A stretch of DNA of 64,000 nucleotides from positions 186,001 to 250,000 of the forward strand of contig NZ_JFGT01000002.1 in assembly GCF_000599885.1 (NCBI RefSeq). Reading direction: 5' to 3'. A program made the position numbers and the translations under genes. The stretch comes from Pantoea sp. IMH. Lineage in GTDB: Bacteria; Pseudomonadota; Gammaproteobacteria; Enterobacterales; Enterobacteriaceae. Below, one piece after another: positions 1 to 11,557 of this stretch. The notes under the pieces were generated by a model, which made no database searches, was not told where the DNA came from, and was given only the letters and a program-made list of their open reading frames with translations. The first letter of the stretch is position 1, and the number at the start of each line of letters is the position of its first letter.

Positions 1-323
1 CCAGCTTTTGCTGATTCGTTCTCAGGGTTGCCGCCGCCAGGGCGGTAGCCTTCACCCGCCGATCCGCCGCGCCTGTGCCAGGCAGTCAGTGTGGGCTTTG
101 CCCTTTGAGTTTTGAGCGCAGGTAAGCTTAAACTATTCCCGGCCTTTGTACTGCCTGGTCATCTTAACGTAAAAGTATGTAAGGACATGAATAGTTACAC
201 CTCCTGCGCAAGTTATCCTTAATTCCTTCAATTTTTTGTCCTGCAAACTCGCTACACTAGCGCCATTATGGGACTTACTTTGGCCCTGACTTTGTAATTT
301 GCTACCGGAGAGCTCACCACAGC
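1..323 (+). other. Intergenic region upstream of mdtA
   Basis: No gene is recognised here. The first 180 bases have several GC-rich hairpin-capable stretches but no reading frame I can assign, so they may be the tail of a neighbouring unit outside the window. Nearer mdtA there is a possible sigma-70 -10 element (TACACT, 253-258). A T-rich stretch at 232-250 is loosely like the BaeR box known upstream of E. coli mdtA (T-run, then TCC); the resemblance is weak and is only a suggestion that BaeR acts here. Confidence 0.3.
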
Positions 324-1550
324 ATGAACGCCAAACGCCGTTTTCCTTCGCTCGTCCTTATCCTGATCGTTCTGGCCGCTGCGGCAGGCGGCTACTACTG
401 GTGGCAAAGTCATCATGCATCATCGCCAGAAACCGCCCGCGGTACGGGCGATCCCCGCGGGCCGGGCAGCAAAGGCCGTGGTCCGCTTTCGCCGGTGCAG
501 GCGTCCGCCGCCACGCGTGAGAGCGTACCGCTGTATCTCTCCGGCCTGGGAACGGTGACCTCCGTCAATACCGTGACGCTGCGCAGCCGCGTGGAGGGCA
601 ACCTTATCGCGCTGCATTTTAAAGAAGGTGAAGAGGTTGAAGCGGGCCAACTGCTGGCGGAGATCGATCCGCGTCCCTATGAGGTGGCACTGATGCAGGC
701 TCAGGGACAGCTGGCGAAGGATCAGGCTACGCTTGCAAATGCCCGGCGCGACCTGGCGCGCTACGAAAAGCTGGCCAAGACCAATCTCGTCTCTCAGCAG
801 GAGATCGACACCCAGCGCTCGCTGGTCAGCGAAACGCTCGGCACCCTGAAAGCCGATGAGGGCAGCGTCGCCAGCGCACAGCTTAACCTGACCTACAGCC
901 GCATCACCGCGCCGGTGTCAGGACGCGTTGGCTTAAAACAGGTGGATATTGGCAATTATATTACCAGCGGCGATACCAATGGCATTGTGGTCATTACCCA
1001 GACTCACCCTATCGACGTGGTGTTCAGCCTGCCGGAAAACACTATCAGCACGATCCTGACCGCGCAGAAAAGCGGTGAGCCGATTCCGGTTGAAGCCTGG
1101 GACAGAAGCAACAGCACGCTGCTGACCACCGGCACCTTGCTGAGCATGGATAATCAGATCGATGCCACCACCGGGACGGTGAAGCTGAAAGCCCGCTTTA
1201 CCAACGAGGGTGATGAACTTTTCCCTAACCAGTTTGTGAATGCCCGGCTGAAGGTCAACACGCTACAGAATGCCATTGTCATTCCGGCGGCTGCGCTGCA
1301 GATGAGTAACGAAGGCAATTTTGTCTGGGTCGTGAACAGTGACAACAAGGTGAGCAAGAAGAGCGTCAAAGCCGGCCTGCAGGAGAGTACCAGAGTGGTG
1401 ATTGAGGCTGGTCTGGAAGCTGGCGAGCGGGTAGTTACTGACGGCATCGACCGTCTGACCGAAGGCGCTGCAGTGGAAGTCGTTGCCGCACAGTCAACCC
1501 CCCTGACCTCCGCGAAAAGCGTTCAGCCAGCGAAGGGAGCCAGCGACTGA
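324..1550 (+). CDS. mdtA: Multidrug efflux periplasmic adaptor MdtA
   Basis: Membrane-fusion (HlyD/AcrA) subunit that links the inner-membrane MdtB/MdtC pump to an outer-membrane channel, normally TolC. The 408-residue product is close to the usual ~415. It has an N-terminal hydrophobic anchor or signal (about residues 7-26), a Ser/Gly/Pro-rich linker, a barrel-sandwich lipoyl-like half ([16 protein letters not shown] near residue 90), an alpha-helical hairpin of Gln/Ala-rich repeats, and C-terminal beta-barrel and membrane-proximal domains. It is the first gene of mdtABCD-baeSR; its stop overlaps the mdtB start by one base (TGATG). The ATG is chosen because it begins directly before the signal sequence, with GGAG upstream. 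In E. coli the operon is induced by BaeSR during envelope stress; the same is expected here because baeSR sits at the operon end. Confidence 0.95.
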   Translation: MNAKRRFPSLVLILIVLAAAAGGYYWWQSHHASSPETARGTGDPRGPGSKGRGPLSPVQASAATRESVPLYLSGLGTVTSVNTVTLRSRVEGNLIALHFKEGEEVEAGQLLAEIDPRPYEVALMQAQGQLAKDQATLANARRDLARYEKLAKTNLVSQQEIDTQRSLVSETLGTLKADEGSVASAQLNLTYSRITAPVSGRVGLKQVDIGNYITSGDTNGIVVITQTHPIDVVFSLPENTISTILTAQKSGEPIPVEAWDRSNSTLLTTGTLLSMDNQIDATTGTVKLKARFTNEGDELFPNQFVNARLKVNTLQNAIVIPAAALQMSNEGNFVWVVNSDNKVSKKSVKAGLQESTRVVIEAGLEAGERVVTDGIDRLTEGAAVEVVAAQSTPLTSAKSVQPAKGASD

Positions 1551-4500
1551 TGCAGGTGATGCCTCCAAGCGCCAGCGGCGGGCCATCCCGCCACTTTATC
1601 CTGCGGCCAGTCGCCACAACGCTGCTGATGGTGGCGATCCTGCTGGCCGGGATACTGGGCTACCGCGCCCTGCCCGTCTCCGCGCTGCCGGAAGTGGACT
1701 ATCCCACTATTCAGGTCGTCACTCTCTATCCTGGTGCCAGCCCGGATGTGGTCACTTCCTCAATTACCGCACCGCTCGAACGCCAGTTTGGTCAGATGTC
1801 CGGCCTCAAGCAGATGTCGTCCCAAAGCTCCGGCGGCGCGTCGGTGGTCACGCTCCAGTTTCAGCTAACGCTGCCGCTGGACGTGGCAGAGCAGGAGGTG
1901 CAGGCCGCCATTAATGCAGCCACCAATCTGCTGCCGTCTGACCTGCCTAATCCTCCGGTCTACAGCAAGGTTAACCCGGCAGATCCGCCCATCATGACGC
2001 TCGCCGTGACCACAACCAGTATGCCGATGACCCAGGTCGAGGATATGGTTGAAACGCGCATCGCGCAGAAGATTTCCCAGGTTTCAGGCGTGGGGCTGGT
2101 CACGCTTTCCGGCGGCCAGCGTCCGGCGGTTCGCGTGCGTCTGAACGCTCAGGCGCTGGCGGCGCTGGGCCTTGACAGCGAGACGATCCGCACCGCCATC
2201 ACCAGCGCCAACGTCAATTCGGCGAAGGGCAGCCTGGACGGGCCAGAGCGCTCTATCACCCTCTCCGCCAATGACCAGATGAAGTCCGCCGAGGACTACC
2301 GCCAGCTGATCGTGGCCTACCAGAATGGATCGCCGGTTCGTCTGCGGGATGTGGCCACAGTCGAGACCGGCGCGGAAAACCGCTGGCTTGGCGCCTGGGC
2401 TAACCGTCAGCCTGCTATCGTGCTGAACGTACAGCGCCAGCCCGGCGCGAACATCATTACTACCGCCGACAGCATTCGCCGGATGCTGCCGGGCCTGACC
2501 GCCTCACTGCCGAAGTCGGTCGAGGTTAAGGTGCTAAGCGATCGCACCACCAACATCCGCGCCTCGGTACATGATGTGCAGTTTGAGCTGATGCTGGCGC
2601 TGGCGCTGGTGGTGATGATTATCTATCTGTTTCTGCGAAATGTGCCGGCTACCATTATTCCCGCCGTCGCCGTGCCGCTCTCGCTGGTGGGCACCTTCGC
2701 GGTAATCTATTTCCTTGGCTTCTCGGTCAATAACCTGACGCTGATGGCGCTGACTATCGCCACCGGCTTTGTGGTGGATGATGCCATCGTGGTGATTGAG
2801 AATATTTCGCGCTATATCGAAAAAGGCGAGAAGCCGATGGCCGCGGCGCTGAAAGGCACCGGCGAAATCGTTTTTACCATTATTTCCCTGACTTTCTCGC
2901 TGATTGCCGTTCTGATCCCGCTGCTCTTTATGGGGGATATCGTCGGCAGGCTTTTCCGGGAATTTGCGGTCACGCTGGCCGTTGCCATCCTGATTTCCGC
3001 CCTGGTATCGCTGACGCTGACGCCGATGATGTGCGCCCGTATGCTCAGCGCGGAATCCCTGCGTAAACAGAATCGCTTTTCGCGCGCCAGCGAGGCGATG
3101 TTTGAACGTATCATCGCCCGCTACGGCCAGATGCTGCGTCGCGTGCTTAACCATCCCTGGATCACCCTGAGCGTGGCGCTGGGCGCACTGGCCATTACCG
3201 TGCTGCTCTGGGTGGCGATTCCGAAAGGATTTTTTCCCCTTCAGGACAACGGCATTATTCAGGGAACGTTGCAGGCGCCTCAGTCGGTCTCCTATGCCAA
3301 TATGGCAGAACGCCAGCAGCAGGTCGCTTCACTGATTATGAAAGATCCGGCCGTCCAGAGCCTGACCTCCTTTGTGGGCGTTGACGGAACCAACCCGGCG
3401 CTCAACAGCGGGCGTTTGCAGATTAACCTTAAGCCGCTCGACGAGCGCGATGACCGGATTCCGGCCATTATCGACCGTCTCCAGGCTGAAGTAGACCGGG
3501 TGCCGGGCATTCAGCTTTACCTGCAACCGGTGCAGGATCTGACCATCGATACCCAGGTAAGCCGTACCCAGTATCAGTTTACGCTGCAGACCGGATCGCT
3601 CGACTCGCTGAGCCTGTGGGTGCCGAAGCTGCTGGCAACGCTGGGAACGCTGCCGCAGCTGAAAGATGTCAGCAGCGACTGGCAGGATCAGGGGCTGGAA
3701 GCCTTTATCCGCGTCGATCGCGACAGCGCCAGCCGCCTTGGCATCAGTATGGCGGACGTCGATAATGCGCTTTATAACGCCTTCGGCCAGCGCCTGATAT
3801 CCACCATCTATACGCAGGCCAGCCAGTACCGCGTGGTGCTTGAACAGGATATTGCCAGCACACCGGGCCTCGCGGCGCTGAATGAGATCCGCCTGACCAG
3901 CAGCGATGGCGGCATGGTGCCGCTCAGCGCGATCGCCAAAGTGGAGCAGCGTCACGGCGCACTGACCATCAATCATCTGGATCAGTTCCCCTCCACCACC
4001 TTCTCGTTTAACGTCAGCGACGGGTACTCTCTGGAACAGGCGGTGAATGCCATCACCCAGGCTGAGCAGGATCTGGCGATGCCAGCGGAGATCATGACCC
4101 AGTTCCAGGGCAGTACCCTGGCTTTCCAGGCGGCGCTCTCCAGCACCGTGTGGCTGATTGTCGCCGCTATTGTGGCGATGTATATCGTACTCGGCGTGCT
4201 CTATGAGAGCTTTATTCATCCGGTCACGATCCTCTCCACGCTGCCTACCGCAGGCGTCGGGGCGTTACTGGCGCTGATGCTGAGCGGTAACGAGCTGGAT
4301 GTGATCGCCATCATCGGGATTATTCTGCTGATCGGAATCGTGAAGAAGAACGCCATCATGATGATCGACTTTGCGCTGGCCGCCGAGCGTGAGCAGGGCA
4401 TGAAGCCTTATGAGGCCATTTATCAGGCCTGCCTGCTGCGCTTCCGGCCCATTCTGATGACCACCCTGGCCGCCCTGCTCGGCGCCCTGCCGCTGATGCT

Positions 4501-4669
4501 GAGCCAGGGGGTCGGTGCCGAGCTGCGGCGGCCGCTCGGCGTGGCGATGGTTGGCGGACTGATTGTCAGCCAGGTGCTGACCCTGTTTACCACGCCGGTG
4601 ATCTATTTGTTGTTCGACCGCCTGGCACAGGCGACCCGCCGTCGTCTGGTGCGTGAGGAGGCAGAGTGA
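1550..4669 (+). CDS. mdtB: RND efflux transporter subunit MdtB
   Basis: Proton-driven inner-membrane resistance-nodulation-division transporter of 1039 residues, the normal family length. The N-terminus has the typical RPVATTLLM first transmembrane helix. Two large periplasmic loops alternate with membrane blocks, and the proton-relay acidic pair lies in the TM4 motif [13 protein letters not shown] near residue 409. In E. coli MdtB works as a heteromultimer with MdtC (B2C trimer) and exports bile salts, novobiocin and related compounds together with MdtA and TolC. Translation is probably coupled: the start overlaps the mdtA stop by one base and the end overlaps mdtC by four. It differs from MdtC mainly in sequence, so B versus C is assigned by gene order and N-terminal similarity. 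Confidence 0.95.
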   Translation: MQVMPPSASGGPSRHFILRPVATTLLMVAILLAGILGYRALPVSALPEVDYPTIQVVTLYPGASPDVVTSSITAPLERQFGQMSGLKQMSSQSSGGASVVTLQFQLTLPLDVAEQEVQAAINAATNLLPSDLPNPPVYSKVNPADPPIMTLAVTTTSMPMTQVEDMVETRIAQKISQVSGVGLVTLSGGQRPAVRVRLNAQALAALGLDSETIRTAITSANVNSAKGSLDGPERSITLSANDQMKSAEDYRQLIVAYQNGSPVRLRDVATVETGAENRWLGAWANRQPAIVLNVQRQPGANIITTADSIRRMLPGLTASLPKSVEVKVLSDRTTNIRASVHDVQFELMLALALVVMIIYLFLRNVPATIIPAVAVPLSLVGTFAVIYFLGFSVNNLTLMALTIATGFVVDDAIVVIENISRYIEKGEKPMAAALKGTGEIVFTIISLTFSLIAVLIPLLFMGDIVGRLFREFAVTLAVAILISALVSLTLTPMMCARMLSAESLRKQNRFSRASEAMFERIIARYGQMLRRVLNHPWITLSVALGALAITVLLWVAIPKGFFPLQDNGIIQGTLQAPQSVSYANMAERQQQVASLIMKDPAVQSLTSFVGVDGTNPALNSGRLQINLKPLDERDDRIPAIIDRLQAEVDRVPGIQLYLQPVQDLTIDTQVSRTQYQFTLQTGSLDSLSLWVPKLLATLGTLPQLKDVSSDWQDQGLEAFIRVDRDSASRLGISMADVDNALYNAFGQRLISTIYTQASQYRVVLEQDIASTPGLAALNEIRLTSSDGGMVPLSAIAKVEQRHGALTINHLDQFPSTTFSFNVSDGYSLEQAVNAITQAEQDLAMPAEIMTQFQGSTLAFQAALSSTVWLIVAAIVAMYIVLGVLYESFIHPVTILSTLPTAGVGALLALMLSGNELDVIAIIGIILLIGIVKKNAIMMIDFALAAEREQGMKPYEAIYQACLLRFRPILMTTLAALLGALPLMLSQGVGAELRRPLGVAMVGGLIVSQVLTLFTTPVIYLLFDRLAQATRRRLVREEAE

Positions 4670-7600
4670 AATTTTTTGCGCTCTTTATCCACCGGCCGGT
4701 TGCCACCATTCTGCTGACCATCGCCATCGCGCTGGCGGGTATTCTCGGCTTCCGTCTGCTGCCCGTGGCCCCGCTGCCACAGGTGGATTTTCCGGTCATT
4801 CTGGTCTCCGCCTCGCTGCCGGGCGCGTCGCCAGAGACGATGGCTTCCTCGGTCGCCACGCCGCTGGAGCGGGCGCTTGGCCGCATTGCGGGCGTCAGCG
4901 AAATGAGCTCAACCAGTTCACTTGGCAGCACGCGGGTGATACTGGTATTTGATTACGATCGTGATATTAACGGCGCCGCGCGCGACGTCCAGGGAGCGAT
5001 TAACGCGGCGCAAAGCCTGCTGCCGAGCGGTATGCCGAGCCGCCCGACCTACCGTAAAATTAACCCCTCTGACGCGCCGATTATGATCCTGTCGCTGACG
5101 TCAGAGACCTATTCGCCCGGCCAGCTTTATGACTTCGCCTCCACTCAGCTGGCACAGAAACTGGCGCAAATTGAGGGTGTCGGCGACGTGACCATCGGCG
5201 GTAGTTCGCTGCCTGCCGTGCGCGTTGACCTTAACCCACAGGCGCTGTTTAACCAGGGTGTCTCGCTGGACGCGGTGCGGGAGTCAATTGCCAGCGCTAA
5301 CCAGCGCAGGCCGCAGGGTGCCATTGAGGAGAAGCTGCACCGCTGGCAGTTAAAAACTAATGACGAGCTGCAAAGCGCCGCCGAATACCGCTCTCTGGTG
5401 GTGCACTACAGTAACGGCAGCGCCGTGCGTCTGGCAGATGTGGCCAACGTTACCGACTCGGTAGAGGATACGCGCAACGCCGGGATGGCCAACGGCAAAC
5501 CGGCCATTCTGGTGCTGGTACGCAAACTGCCCGAAGCCAACATTATCGATACTGTCGATCGCATCCGTGCAGAAGCGCCCGAGCTGAGAAACATTATTCC
5601 AGCCTCCATCCATCTTGAGATTGCGCAGGATCGTTCTCCCACTATTCGCGCCTCGCTGGAGGAAGTGGAGCATTCACTGGTGATTTCGGTGGGGCTGGTC
5701 ATCCTGGTGGTCTTTGTTTTTCTGCGCTCCGGCCGCGCCACCCTTATTCCCGCCGTCGCCGTGCCGGTGTCGCTGATTGGCACCTTCGCCGCCATGTATC
5801 TCTGCGGCTTCAGCCTGAATAATCTGTCGCTGATGGCGCTGACGGTGGCGACAGGCTTCGTGGTCGATGACGCCATTGTGGTACTGGAAAACATCTCCCG
5901 CCACGTTGAGGCGGGCATGAAACCGGTCCAGGCGGCGTTACAGGGCGTGCGGGAAGTGGGTTTTACCGTGCTGTCGATGAGCCTTTCGCTGATCGCGGTT
6001 TTCCTGCCGCTGCTGATGCTGGGGGGGCTGATCGGACGATTTTTTACCGAGTTTGCCGTCACGCTTTCGGTATCGATTGCCATTTCGCTCCTGATCTCAG
6101 TGACGCTGACACCAATGATGTGCGCCCGTCTGCTGCGCCCTCATCGCCCGCGCGAGCAGTCCCGCCTCCGGGGAGCGGGCAAGCTGTTTCTGCGACTTCA
6201 GCAGGGCTATGGCCGTTCGCTTAACTGGGTGCTTAATCACTCACGCTGGACGCTGCTGGTTTTTCTCGCCACCATCGGACTGACCATGTATCTGTACGTG
6301 GTGATCCCCAAAACTTTTATGCCGGAACAGGATACCGGCAGGCTGATGGGCTTTATTCAGGCCGACCAGAGCATCTCTTTCCAGTCGATGCGCGGCAAGC
6401 TGGAAGATTTTATGAAGATCGTTCATGACGATCCGGCTGTCGATAACGTGGTGGGCTTTACCGGCGGCTCGCGTACCAACAGTGGTTCCATGTTTATCTC
6501 GCTTAAGCCGCTGGATCAGCGTAGCGAGAGCGCTCAGGCAGTGATTGCTCGTTTGAGAGGGAAACTGGCGAAAGAGCCGGGCGCGAGCCTCTTTCTGATG
6601 GCGGTGCAGGATCTGCGCGTAGGCGGACGTGAGTCAAACGCCAGCTACCAGTATTCTCTGCTGTCGGATGACCTGGACGAGCTGCGTGAGTGGGAACCCA
6701 AAATCCGCCGGGCCTTTGCCGCCCTGCCGCAGCTGGCGGACGTCAACTCCGATCAGCAGGATAAAGGGTCGGAGATGGCCTTACTCTACGATCGTGAAAG
6801 CATGGCCAGGCTGGGGATTGATGTTTCAGAGGCGAATACCTTGCTGAATAACGCCTTTGGTCAGCGGCAGATCTCTACCATTTACCAGCCTCTGAATCAG
6901 TACAAGGTCGTTATGCAGGTCGATCCGCGCTATACCCAGGATATCAGCGCGCTGGATAAAATGTACGTAATTAACAGCGAGGGCAAGGCGATCCCGCTTG
7001 CCTGGTTCGCCAGCTGGCAGCCTGCCAATTCACCGCTGTCGGTCAACCATGAAGGCCTTTCTGCGGCCTCCACTATCTCGTTTAACCTGCCGGAGGGCGT
7101 TTCCCTGTCTCAGGCGTCAGAAGCGATTGAACGCAGCATGACTTCCCTGGGTGTCCCCTCCAGCGTGCGCGGGAGCTTCGCCGGTACGGCTCAGGTATTT
7201 GAAGAGTCGCAAAACAGTCAGCTCTGGCTGATTCTGGCGGCGATTGCCACCGTTTATATCGTGCTGGGAATGCTCTATGAAAGCTACGTGCATCCGCTGA
7301 CGATCCTCTCCACGCTGCCTTCTGCCGGGGTGGGTGCGCTGCTGGCGCTGGAGCTGTTTGGCGCGCCTTTCAGCCTGATTGCCCTTATCGGCATTCTGCT
7401 GCTTATCGGTATCGTGAAGAAGAACGCCATTATGATGGTGGACTTTGCGCTTGATGCGCAGCGTAGCGGCAATCTGAGCGCCCGTGAGGCAATATTCCAG
7501 GCGAGCCTGCTGCGCTTCCGGCCCATTATGATGACCACCCTGGCCGCGCTGTTCGGCGCGCTGCCGCTGGTCCTGACCTCCGGCGACGGCGCTGAACTGC

Positions 7601-7740
7601 GCCAGCCGCTGGGAATTACCATCGTTGGCGGTCTGGTAATGAGTCAGCTACTGACGCTTTACACCACGCCGGTGGTCTATCTCTATATGGATAAACTGCG
7701 GCGTAAGAAAACGACAGAACGCCTCGGTGCCCTTTCATAA
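4666..7740 (+). CDS. mdtC: RND efflux transporter subunit MdtC
   Basis: Second RND pump subunit (1024 residues) of the MdtABC complex. It starts at a GTG codon that overlaps the mdtB stop (GTGA); the protein then reads [17 protein letters not shown], the conserved RND N-terminus. It carries the TM4 acidic pair ([13 protein letters not shown]) and the usual duplicated 12-helix, two-loop architecture. In E. coli MdtC is the subunit mainly needed for substrate transport, while MdtB contributes to proton translocation. No frameshift or missing block is visible. GTG rather than ATG is accepted because no alternative start preserves the first transmembrane helix. Confidence 0.95.
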   Translation: MKFFALFIHRPVATILLTIAIALAGILGFRLLPVAPLPQVDFPVILVSASLPGASPETMASSVATPLERALGRIAGVSEMSSTSSLGSTRVILVFDYDRDINGAARDVQGAINAAQSLLPSGMPSRPTYRKINPSDAPIMILSLTSETYSPGQLYDFASTQLAQKLAQIEGVGDVTIGGSSLPAVRVDLNPQALFNQGVSLDAVRESIASANQRRPQGAIEEKLHRWQLKTNDELQSAAEYRSLVVHYSNGSAVRLADVANVTDSVEDTRNAGMANGKPAILVLVRKLPEANIIDTVDRIRAEAPELRNIIPASIHLEIAQDRSPTIRASLEEVEHSLVISVGLVILVVFVFLRSGRATLIPAVAVPVSLIGTFAAMYLCGFSLNNLSLMALTVATGFVVDDAIVVLENISRHVEAGMKPVQAALQGVREVGFTVLSMSLSLIAVFLPLLMLGGLIGRFFTEFAVTLSVSIAISLLISVTLTPMMCARLLRPHRPREQSRLRGAGKLFLRLQQGYGRSLNWVLNHSRWTLLVFLATIGLTMYLYVVIPKTFMPEQDTGRLMGFIQADQSISFQSMRGKLEDFMKIVHDDPAVDNVVGFTGGSRTNSGSMFISLKPLDQRSESAQAVIARLRGKLAKEPGASLFLMAVQDLRVGGRESNASYQYSLLSDDLDELREWEPKIRRAFAALPQLADVNSDQQDKGSEMALLYDRESMARLGIDVSEANTLLNNAFGQRQISTIYQPLNQYKVVMQVDPRYTQDISALDKMYVINSEGKAIPLAWFASWQPANSPLSVNHEGLSAASTISFNLPEGVSLSQASEAIERSMTSLGVPSSVRGSFAGTAQVFEESQNSQLWLILAAIATVYIVLGMLYESYVHPLTILSTLPSAGVGALLALELFGAPFSLIALIGILLLIGIVKKNAIMMVDFALDAQRSGNLSAREAIFQASLLRFRPIMMTTLAALFGALPLVLTSGDGAELRQPLGITIVGGLVMSQLLTLYTTPVVYLYMDKLRRKKTTERLGALS

Positions 7741-7773
7741 CCGGCGCGGCGTGAAGGAGGAGTCCGTCAGGCG

Positions 7774-9180
7774 ATGAATACGCTTCCCCAGAATGTACGC
7801 TGGCAGCTCTGGATCGTTGCCTTCGGGTTTTTTATGCAGACGCTGGATACCACCATCGTCAATACCGCCCTGCCCTCAATGGCGGTCAGCCTGGGGCAGG
7901 ATCCGCTGCATATGCATTCGGTCATCGTCTCCTATCTCCTGACCGTCGCCGTTATGTTGCCGGTCAGCGGCTGGCTGGCCGATCGCTGTGGGGTGCGGAA
8001 TATCTTTTTCAGCGCCATCGTGCTGTTCAGCCTTGGCTCGCTATGTTGCGCGCTCTCCTCCACGCTCGATCAGCTGATCGCAGCCCGCGTGCTGCAGGGG
8101 ATCGGTGGGGCAATGATGGTGCCGGTCGGGCGGCTGACGGTGATGAAGCTGGTGCCGCGTGAGCAGTATATGGCGGCGATGACCTTCGTCACGCTGCCCG
8201 GCCAGATCGGCCCGCTGCTGGGTCCGGCGCTGGGCGGCGTGCTGGTGGAGTACGCCAGCTGGCACTGGATCTTCCTGATCAATCTGCCGGTAGGGCTGAT
8301 CGGTGCCGCGGCGACGCTGATGCTGATGCCGAATCTGCGAATGCCGCCCCGCCGCTTTGATTTTGCAGGTTTCCTGCTGCTGGCTGTCGGCATGGCCACG
8401 CTGACCCTGGCGCTGGATGGGCAGCGCAGCCTGGGCGCTTTACCTCTGATGACCGGCGCGGCAATCCTGCTGGGCTTCTTTTCCCTGCTCGGCTATTTAC
8501 TGCATGCACGCGGCAACGCTAACGCGCTTTTCAGCCTGAAGCTGTTCGATAACCGTCTCTTTTCGCTGGGTCTGCTGGGCAGCCTGACAGGCCGTATTGG
8601 CAGCGGAATGCTGCCATTTATGACGCCGATATTTCTTCAGGTCGGGATGGGGTTTTCACCGTTTCATGCCGGACTGATGATGATCCCGATGGTACTGGGC
8701 AGCATGGGGATAAAACGCATCGTGGTACAGATCGTTAACCGCTTCGGTTACCGTAATGTGCTGGTGGGATCGACACTCGGTCTGGCGGCGGTGGTGCTAC
8801 TGTTTGCCGCGGTTGCGCTGCTTGAATGGAATTATCTGCTGCCCGTAGTGCTCTTTTTTCAGGGGATGGTCAACGGTATCCGTTTCTCAGCCATGAACAC
8901 GCTGACGCTGAAGGCGCTGCCGGACGATCTTGCCAGCAGCGGTAACAGTCTGCTCTCGATGGTGATGCAGCTGTCGATGAGTATCGGCGTCACCGTCGCC
9001 GGACTGCTGCTCGGCACCTTCGGTCAACAGGCATTGGCGGGGAGTGCAGTGGTACACCAGGCCTTTATTTACAGCTGGCTTTGCGTGGCTGTGGTGATTG
9101 CGCTGCCGGCGCTGATTTTCTGGCGCGTGCCGCCTGACGCCAGCAAAAACGCACAGCTCAGCCGCAGGAGAACACATTAA
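7774..9180 (+). CDS. mdtD: MFS transporter MdtD
   Basis: Major facilitator superfamily protein of the 14-helix DHA2 drug:H+ antiporter type, 468 residues. Visible hallmarks are the N-terminal [17 protein letters not shown] signature of helix 1, the loop motif [11 protein letters not shown] and the helix-5 motif C ([19 protein letters not shown]). It is the fourth gene of mdtABCD-baeSR; an AAGGAGGAG ribosome-binding site lies 11 bases before the ATG and the stop overlaps baeS by one base. In E. coli MdtD is not required for MdtABC-mediated resistance, and a role in citrate or iron-citrate export has been proposed, so the substrate is left open. Confidence 0.9.
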   Translation: MNTLPQNVRWQLWIVAFGFFMQTLDTTIVNTALPSMAVSLGQDPLHMHSVIVSYLLTVAVMLPVSGWLADRCGVRNIFFSAIVLFSLGSLCCALSSTLDQLIAARVLQGIGGAMMVPVGRLTVMKLVPREQYMAAMTFVTLPGQIGPLLGPALGGVLVEYASWHWIFLINLPVGLIGAAATLMLMPNLRMPPRRFDFAGFLLLAVGMATLTLALDGQRSLGALPLMTGAAILLGFFSLLGYLLHARGNANALFSLKLFDNRLFSLGLLGSLTGRIGSGMLPFMTPIFLQVGMGFSPFHAGLMMIPMVLGSMGIKRIVVQIVNRFGYRNVLVGSTLGLAAVVLLFAAVALLEWNYLLPVVLFFQGMVNGIRFSAMNTLTLKALPDDLASSGNSLLSMVMQLSMSIGVTVAGLLLGTFGQQALAGSAVVHQAFIYSWLCVAVVIALPALIFWRVPPDASKNAQLSRRRTH

Positions 9181-10565
9181 TGTTTGCGAAAATACGCATT
9201 GGCATCACCGCCAAGCTGTTCGCCGCCATCTTTTCCACCTGCATGCTGGTGCTGATTACCATGCACTGGGGCGTGCGGCTCAGCTTTGAGCACGGCTTTA
9301 TTGATTACATCAAGAAGGGCAACGAACAGCGGCTTATTATGCTGAGCGATGCGCTCTCCGATCAGTACGAACAGCACGGCAACTGGGATTTTTTGCGGCA
9401 CAATAACAAACTCATATTTCAGATCCTCCGCTCGCTGGAGCAGAATCCTGACGCTACCAGCACCCTGCCGCCTCACGGCTGGCGCACCCCGTTCTGGGTC
9501 ATCGATCAGCATTTTCACGTGATGATTGGCCCTCGCGGACCGGTTCCGCCTGAAGGCACACGTCGTAACATTACCACCAGCGATGGCCGCATCGTCGGCT
9601 GGGTTATCGGCTCGCCGCCGGAGCGACTGACGCGCAGCGCGGATATCAACTTCGATCAGCAGCAAAGGCGTACCAGCTGGATTATCGTGGCGCTGACCAT
9701 GCTGCTGGCGGCGCTGGTGACCTGGCTGATGTCCCGTGGGCTGCTGGCGCCGGTCAAACGCTTAGTCGAAGGAACACAGCATCTGGCGGCGGGCAATTTC
9801 ACCAGCCGCGTCGAGGCCAGCAGCCGTGACGAGCTGGGCCGGCTGGCCCAGGATTTCAACCGGCTGGCCAGCACGCTGGAAAAAAATGAGCGGATGCGCC
9901 GCGCCTTTATGGCCGATATCTCGCATGAATTACGTACGCCGCTGGCGATCCTGCGCGGTGAACTGGAGGCGATTCAGGATGGCGTGCGCAAACTGACGCC
10001 GGAGTCGATCGTCTCTCTTCAGGGGGAAGTGAGTACCCTGACCAAGCTGGTTGACGACGTCCATCAGCTTTCGCTTTCAGACGAGGGCGCGCTCGCCTAC
10101 CGGAAACGCCACACCGACCTGGTGCCGCTGCTGGAAATGGTGGCGAGCAATTTTGCCGGTCGCTTCAGCAGCCGTGCGCTGAGGCTGACACTGAGGCTGC
10201 CGGAACAGGCGCCTCTGTTCGGCGATCCCGATCGTCTGATGCAGCTTTTTACCAATCTTATGGAAAACAGCCTGCGCTACACTGACGCTGGCGGCGGGCT
10301 GACGATCGCGCTTGAAAATCGTCCTGACGGAGAATGGATCTACTTTGACGACTCCGCGCCCGGCATTACTGATGAACAGTGCCAGCAGATATTCGAACGT
10401 TTTTACCGGGCTGAAAACTCGCGTAACCGTGCCAGCGGCGGTTCAGGGTTGGGGCTTGCCATCTGTCAGAATATTGTGGAAGCGCATGATGGCACCATTA
10501 AAGCGGATCACTCTGATGCCGGAGGAGTGCGAATTACGGTACACTTACCGCACAAAAATCATTGA
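9180..10565 (+). CDS. baeS: Envelope-stress sensor histidine kinase BaeS
   Basis: Membrane sensor kinase of the BaeSR two-component system, 461 residues. Order of parts: N-terminal transmembrane helix (about 9-30), periplasmic sensor loop, second transmembrane helix (about 160-180), HAMP domain, then the dimerisation domain with the phospho-accepting histidine in [17 protein letters not shown] (near residue 248). The ATPase domain follows, with N box ([10 protein letters not shown]), a divergent G1 box (DDSAPGI) and G2 box (GSGLGLAIC). It overlaps mdtD by one base and is followed by baeR. It senses envelope damage and agents such as indole or tannin in relatives and phosphorylates BaeR. Confidence 0.95.
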   Translation: MFAKIRIGITAKLFAAIFSTCMLVLITMHWGVRLSFEHGFIDYIKKGNEQRLIMLSDALSDQYEQHGNWDFLRHNNKLIFQILRSLEQNPDATSTLPPHGWRTPFWVIDQHFHVMIGPRGPVPPEGTRRNITTSDGRIVGWVIGSPPERLTRSADINFDQQQRRTSWIIVALTMLLAALVTWLMSRGLLAPVKRLVEGTQHLAAGNFTSRVEASSRDELGRLAQDFNRLASTLEKNERMRRAFMADISHELRTPLAILRGELEAIQDGVRKLTPESIVSLQGEVSTLTKLVDDVHQLSLSDEGALAYRKRHTDLVPLLEMVASNFAGRFSSRALRLTLRLPEQAPLFGDPDRLMQLFTNLMENSLRYTDAGGGLTIALENRPDGEWIYFDDSAPGITDEQCQQIFERFYRAENSRNRASGGSGLGLAICQNIVEAHDGTIKADHSDAGGVRITVHLPHKNH

Positions 10566-10594
10566 GCGATTTTAATGCGTTAAGCAGGTATCTC

Positions 10595-11302
10595 ATGAAT
10601 CAAGAAACGCTTGCCCCACTGGTTCTGGTGGTAGAAGACGAACCTAAACTGGGTCAGTTACTGACTGACTATCTGCAGGCTGCCAACTACCGCACGCACC
10701 ATATTTTGCATGGCGCTGAAGTGATTGAATGGGTAAAACAGGCCTCGCCGGAGATGATTTTGCTGGACCTGATGCTACCCGGCGTGGATGGCCTGACGCT
10801 TTGTCGTGAAATCCGCCGCTTCTCCGACGTGCCGGTGATGATGATCACCGCCAAAACGGAGGAAATCGATCGTTTACTGGGCCTGGAAATCGGCGCAGAT
10901 GACTATATTTGTAAGCCCTTCAGCCCACGCGAGGTGGTCGCCCGCGTGAAAACGATTCTGCGGCGCTGTTCGCGTACGCCGGAAGAAGCGGAGAAGGCGT
11001 CGCGCCTGCTGGTCAACGAAGATCGTTTCCAGGCAAGCTGGGACGGCGCTAATCTGGATCTGACGCCCGCAGAGTTCCGTCTGCTCAAAACCCTGGCGCA
11101 GGAGCCGGGCAAGGTTTTTTCGCGCGAACAGTTACTTAACCATCTCTACGATGACTATCGCGTGGTTACGGACCGCACCATCGACAGTCATATTAAGAAT
11201 CTGCGACGCAAGCTGGAGGGACTGGACGCCGACCAGCCGTTTATCCGGGCGGTCTATGGCATGGGTTACCGCTGGGAGGCAGATGTCTGCCGTTTGATCT
11301 AG
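10595..11302 (+). CDS. baeR: Response regulator BaeR
   Basis: OmpR/PhoB-family response regulator that activates the mdt operon and spy-type envelope genes in relatives. The receiver domain shows the acidic pocket ([10 protein letters not shown]), the phospho-acceptor Asp in [13 protein letters not shown] (near residue 57), the conserved Thr/Lys positions ([15 protein letters not shown]) and a C-terminal winged helix ending [17 protein letters not shown] chose the ATG that gives 235 residues because an SD-like GCAGG precedes it and the protein then aligns with the usual ~240-residue family; a TTG 33 bases earlier, overlapping the baeS stop, would add 11 residues with no known counterpart. Confidence 0.92.
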   Translation: MNQETLAPLVLVVEDEPKLGQLLTDYLQAANYRTHHILHGAEVIEWVKQASPEMILLDLMLPGVDGLTLCREIRRFSDVPVMMITAKTEEIDRLLGLEIGADDYICKPFSPREVVARVKTILRRCSRTPEEAEKASRLLVNEDRFQASWDGANLDLTPAEFRLLKTLAQEPGKVFSREQLLNHLYDDYRVVTDRTIDSHIKNLRRKLEGLDADQPFIRAVYGMGYRWEADVCRLI

Positions 11303-11351
11303 CGCAATTTACATTTGTTTTGCCAGCTTCTACAATCCCCGCACATTCAGT

Positions 11352-11374
11352 AAGGCTGCCCGTAGAGCAGCCTT
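11352..11374 (+). terminator. Hairpin after baeR, probable terminator
   Basis: A perfect 8-bp inverted repeat (AAGGCTGC / GCAGCCTT) with a 7-base loop, 50 bases after the baeR stop. There is no long T-run after it, so intrinsic termination may be inefficient. It marks the likely end of the mdt-bae operon. Confidence 0.5.
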
Positions 11375-11557
11375 ATCTGCCCGACGTTATCCGCTCTGTT
11401 CCGGCTCGCGCTGGCGCACAGGGCGAAACACGAAATTTCTGTTGAATATCGCACAGCGTCTCAGGGCGCGCTTTACCTGCGCTTAATGGCGTATTGAGGC
11501 AGCGGCGCCTAAGTGCGGCAACAACAAGTCATGCCGATCTGCTATCAGGAAACCCCT

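Noticed and set aside
2534..3154. 206-codon minus-strand frame inside mdtB
   Set aside because: His/Gln/Arg-rich composition typical of an antisense shadow in GC-rich DNA.
10562..10594. TTG start giving an 11-residue longer BaeR
   Set aside because: No family support and the ATG at 10595 has a better ribosome-binding site.
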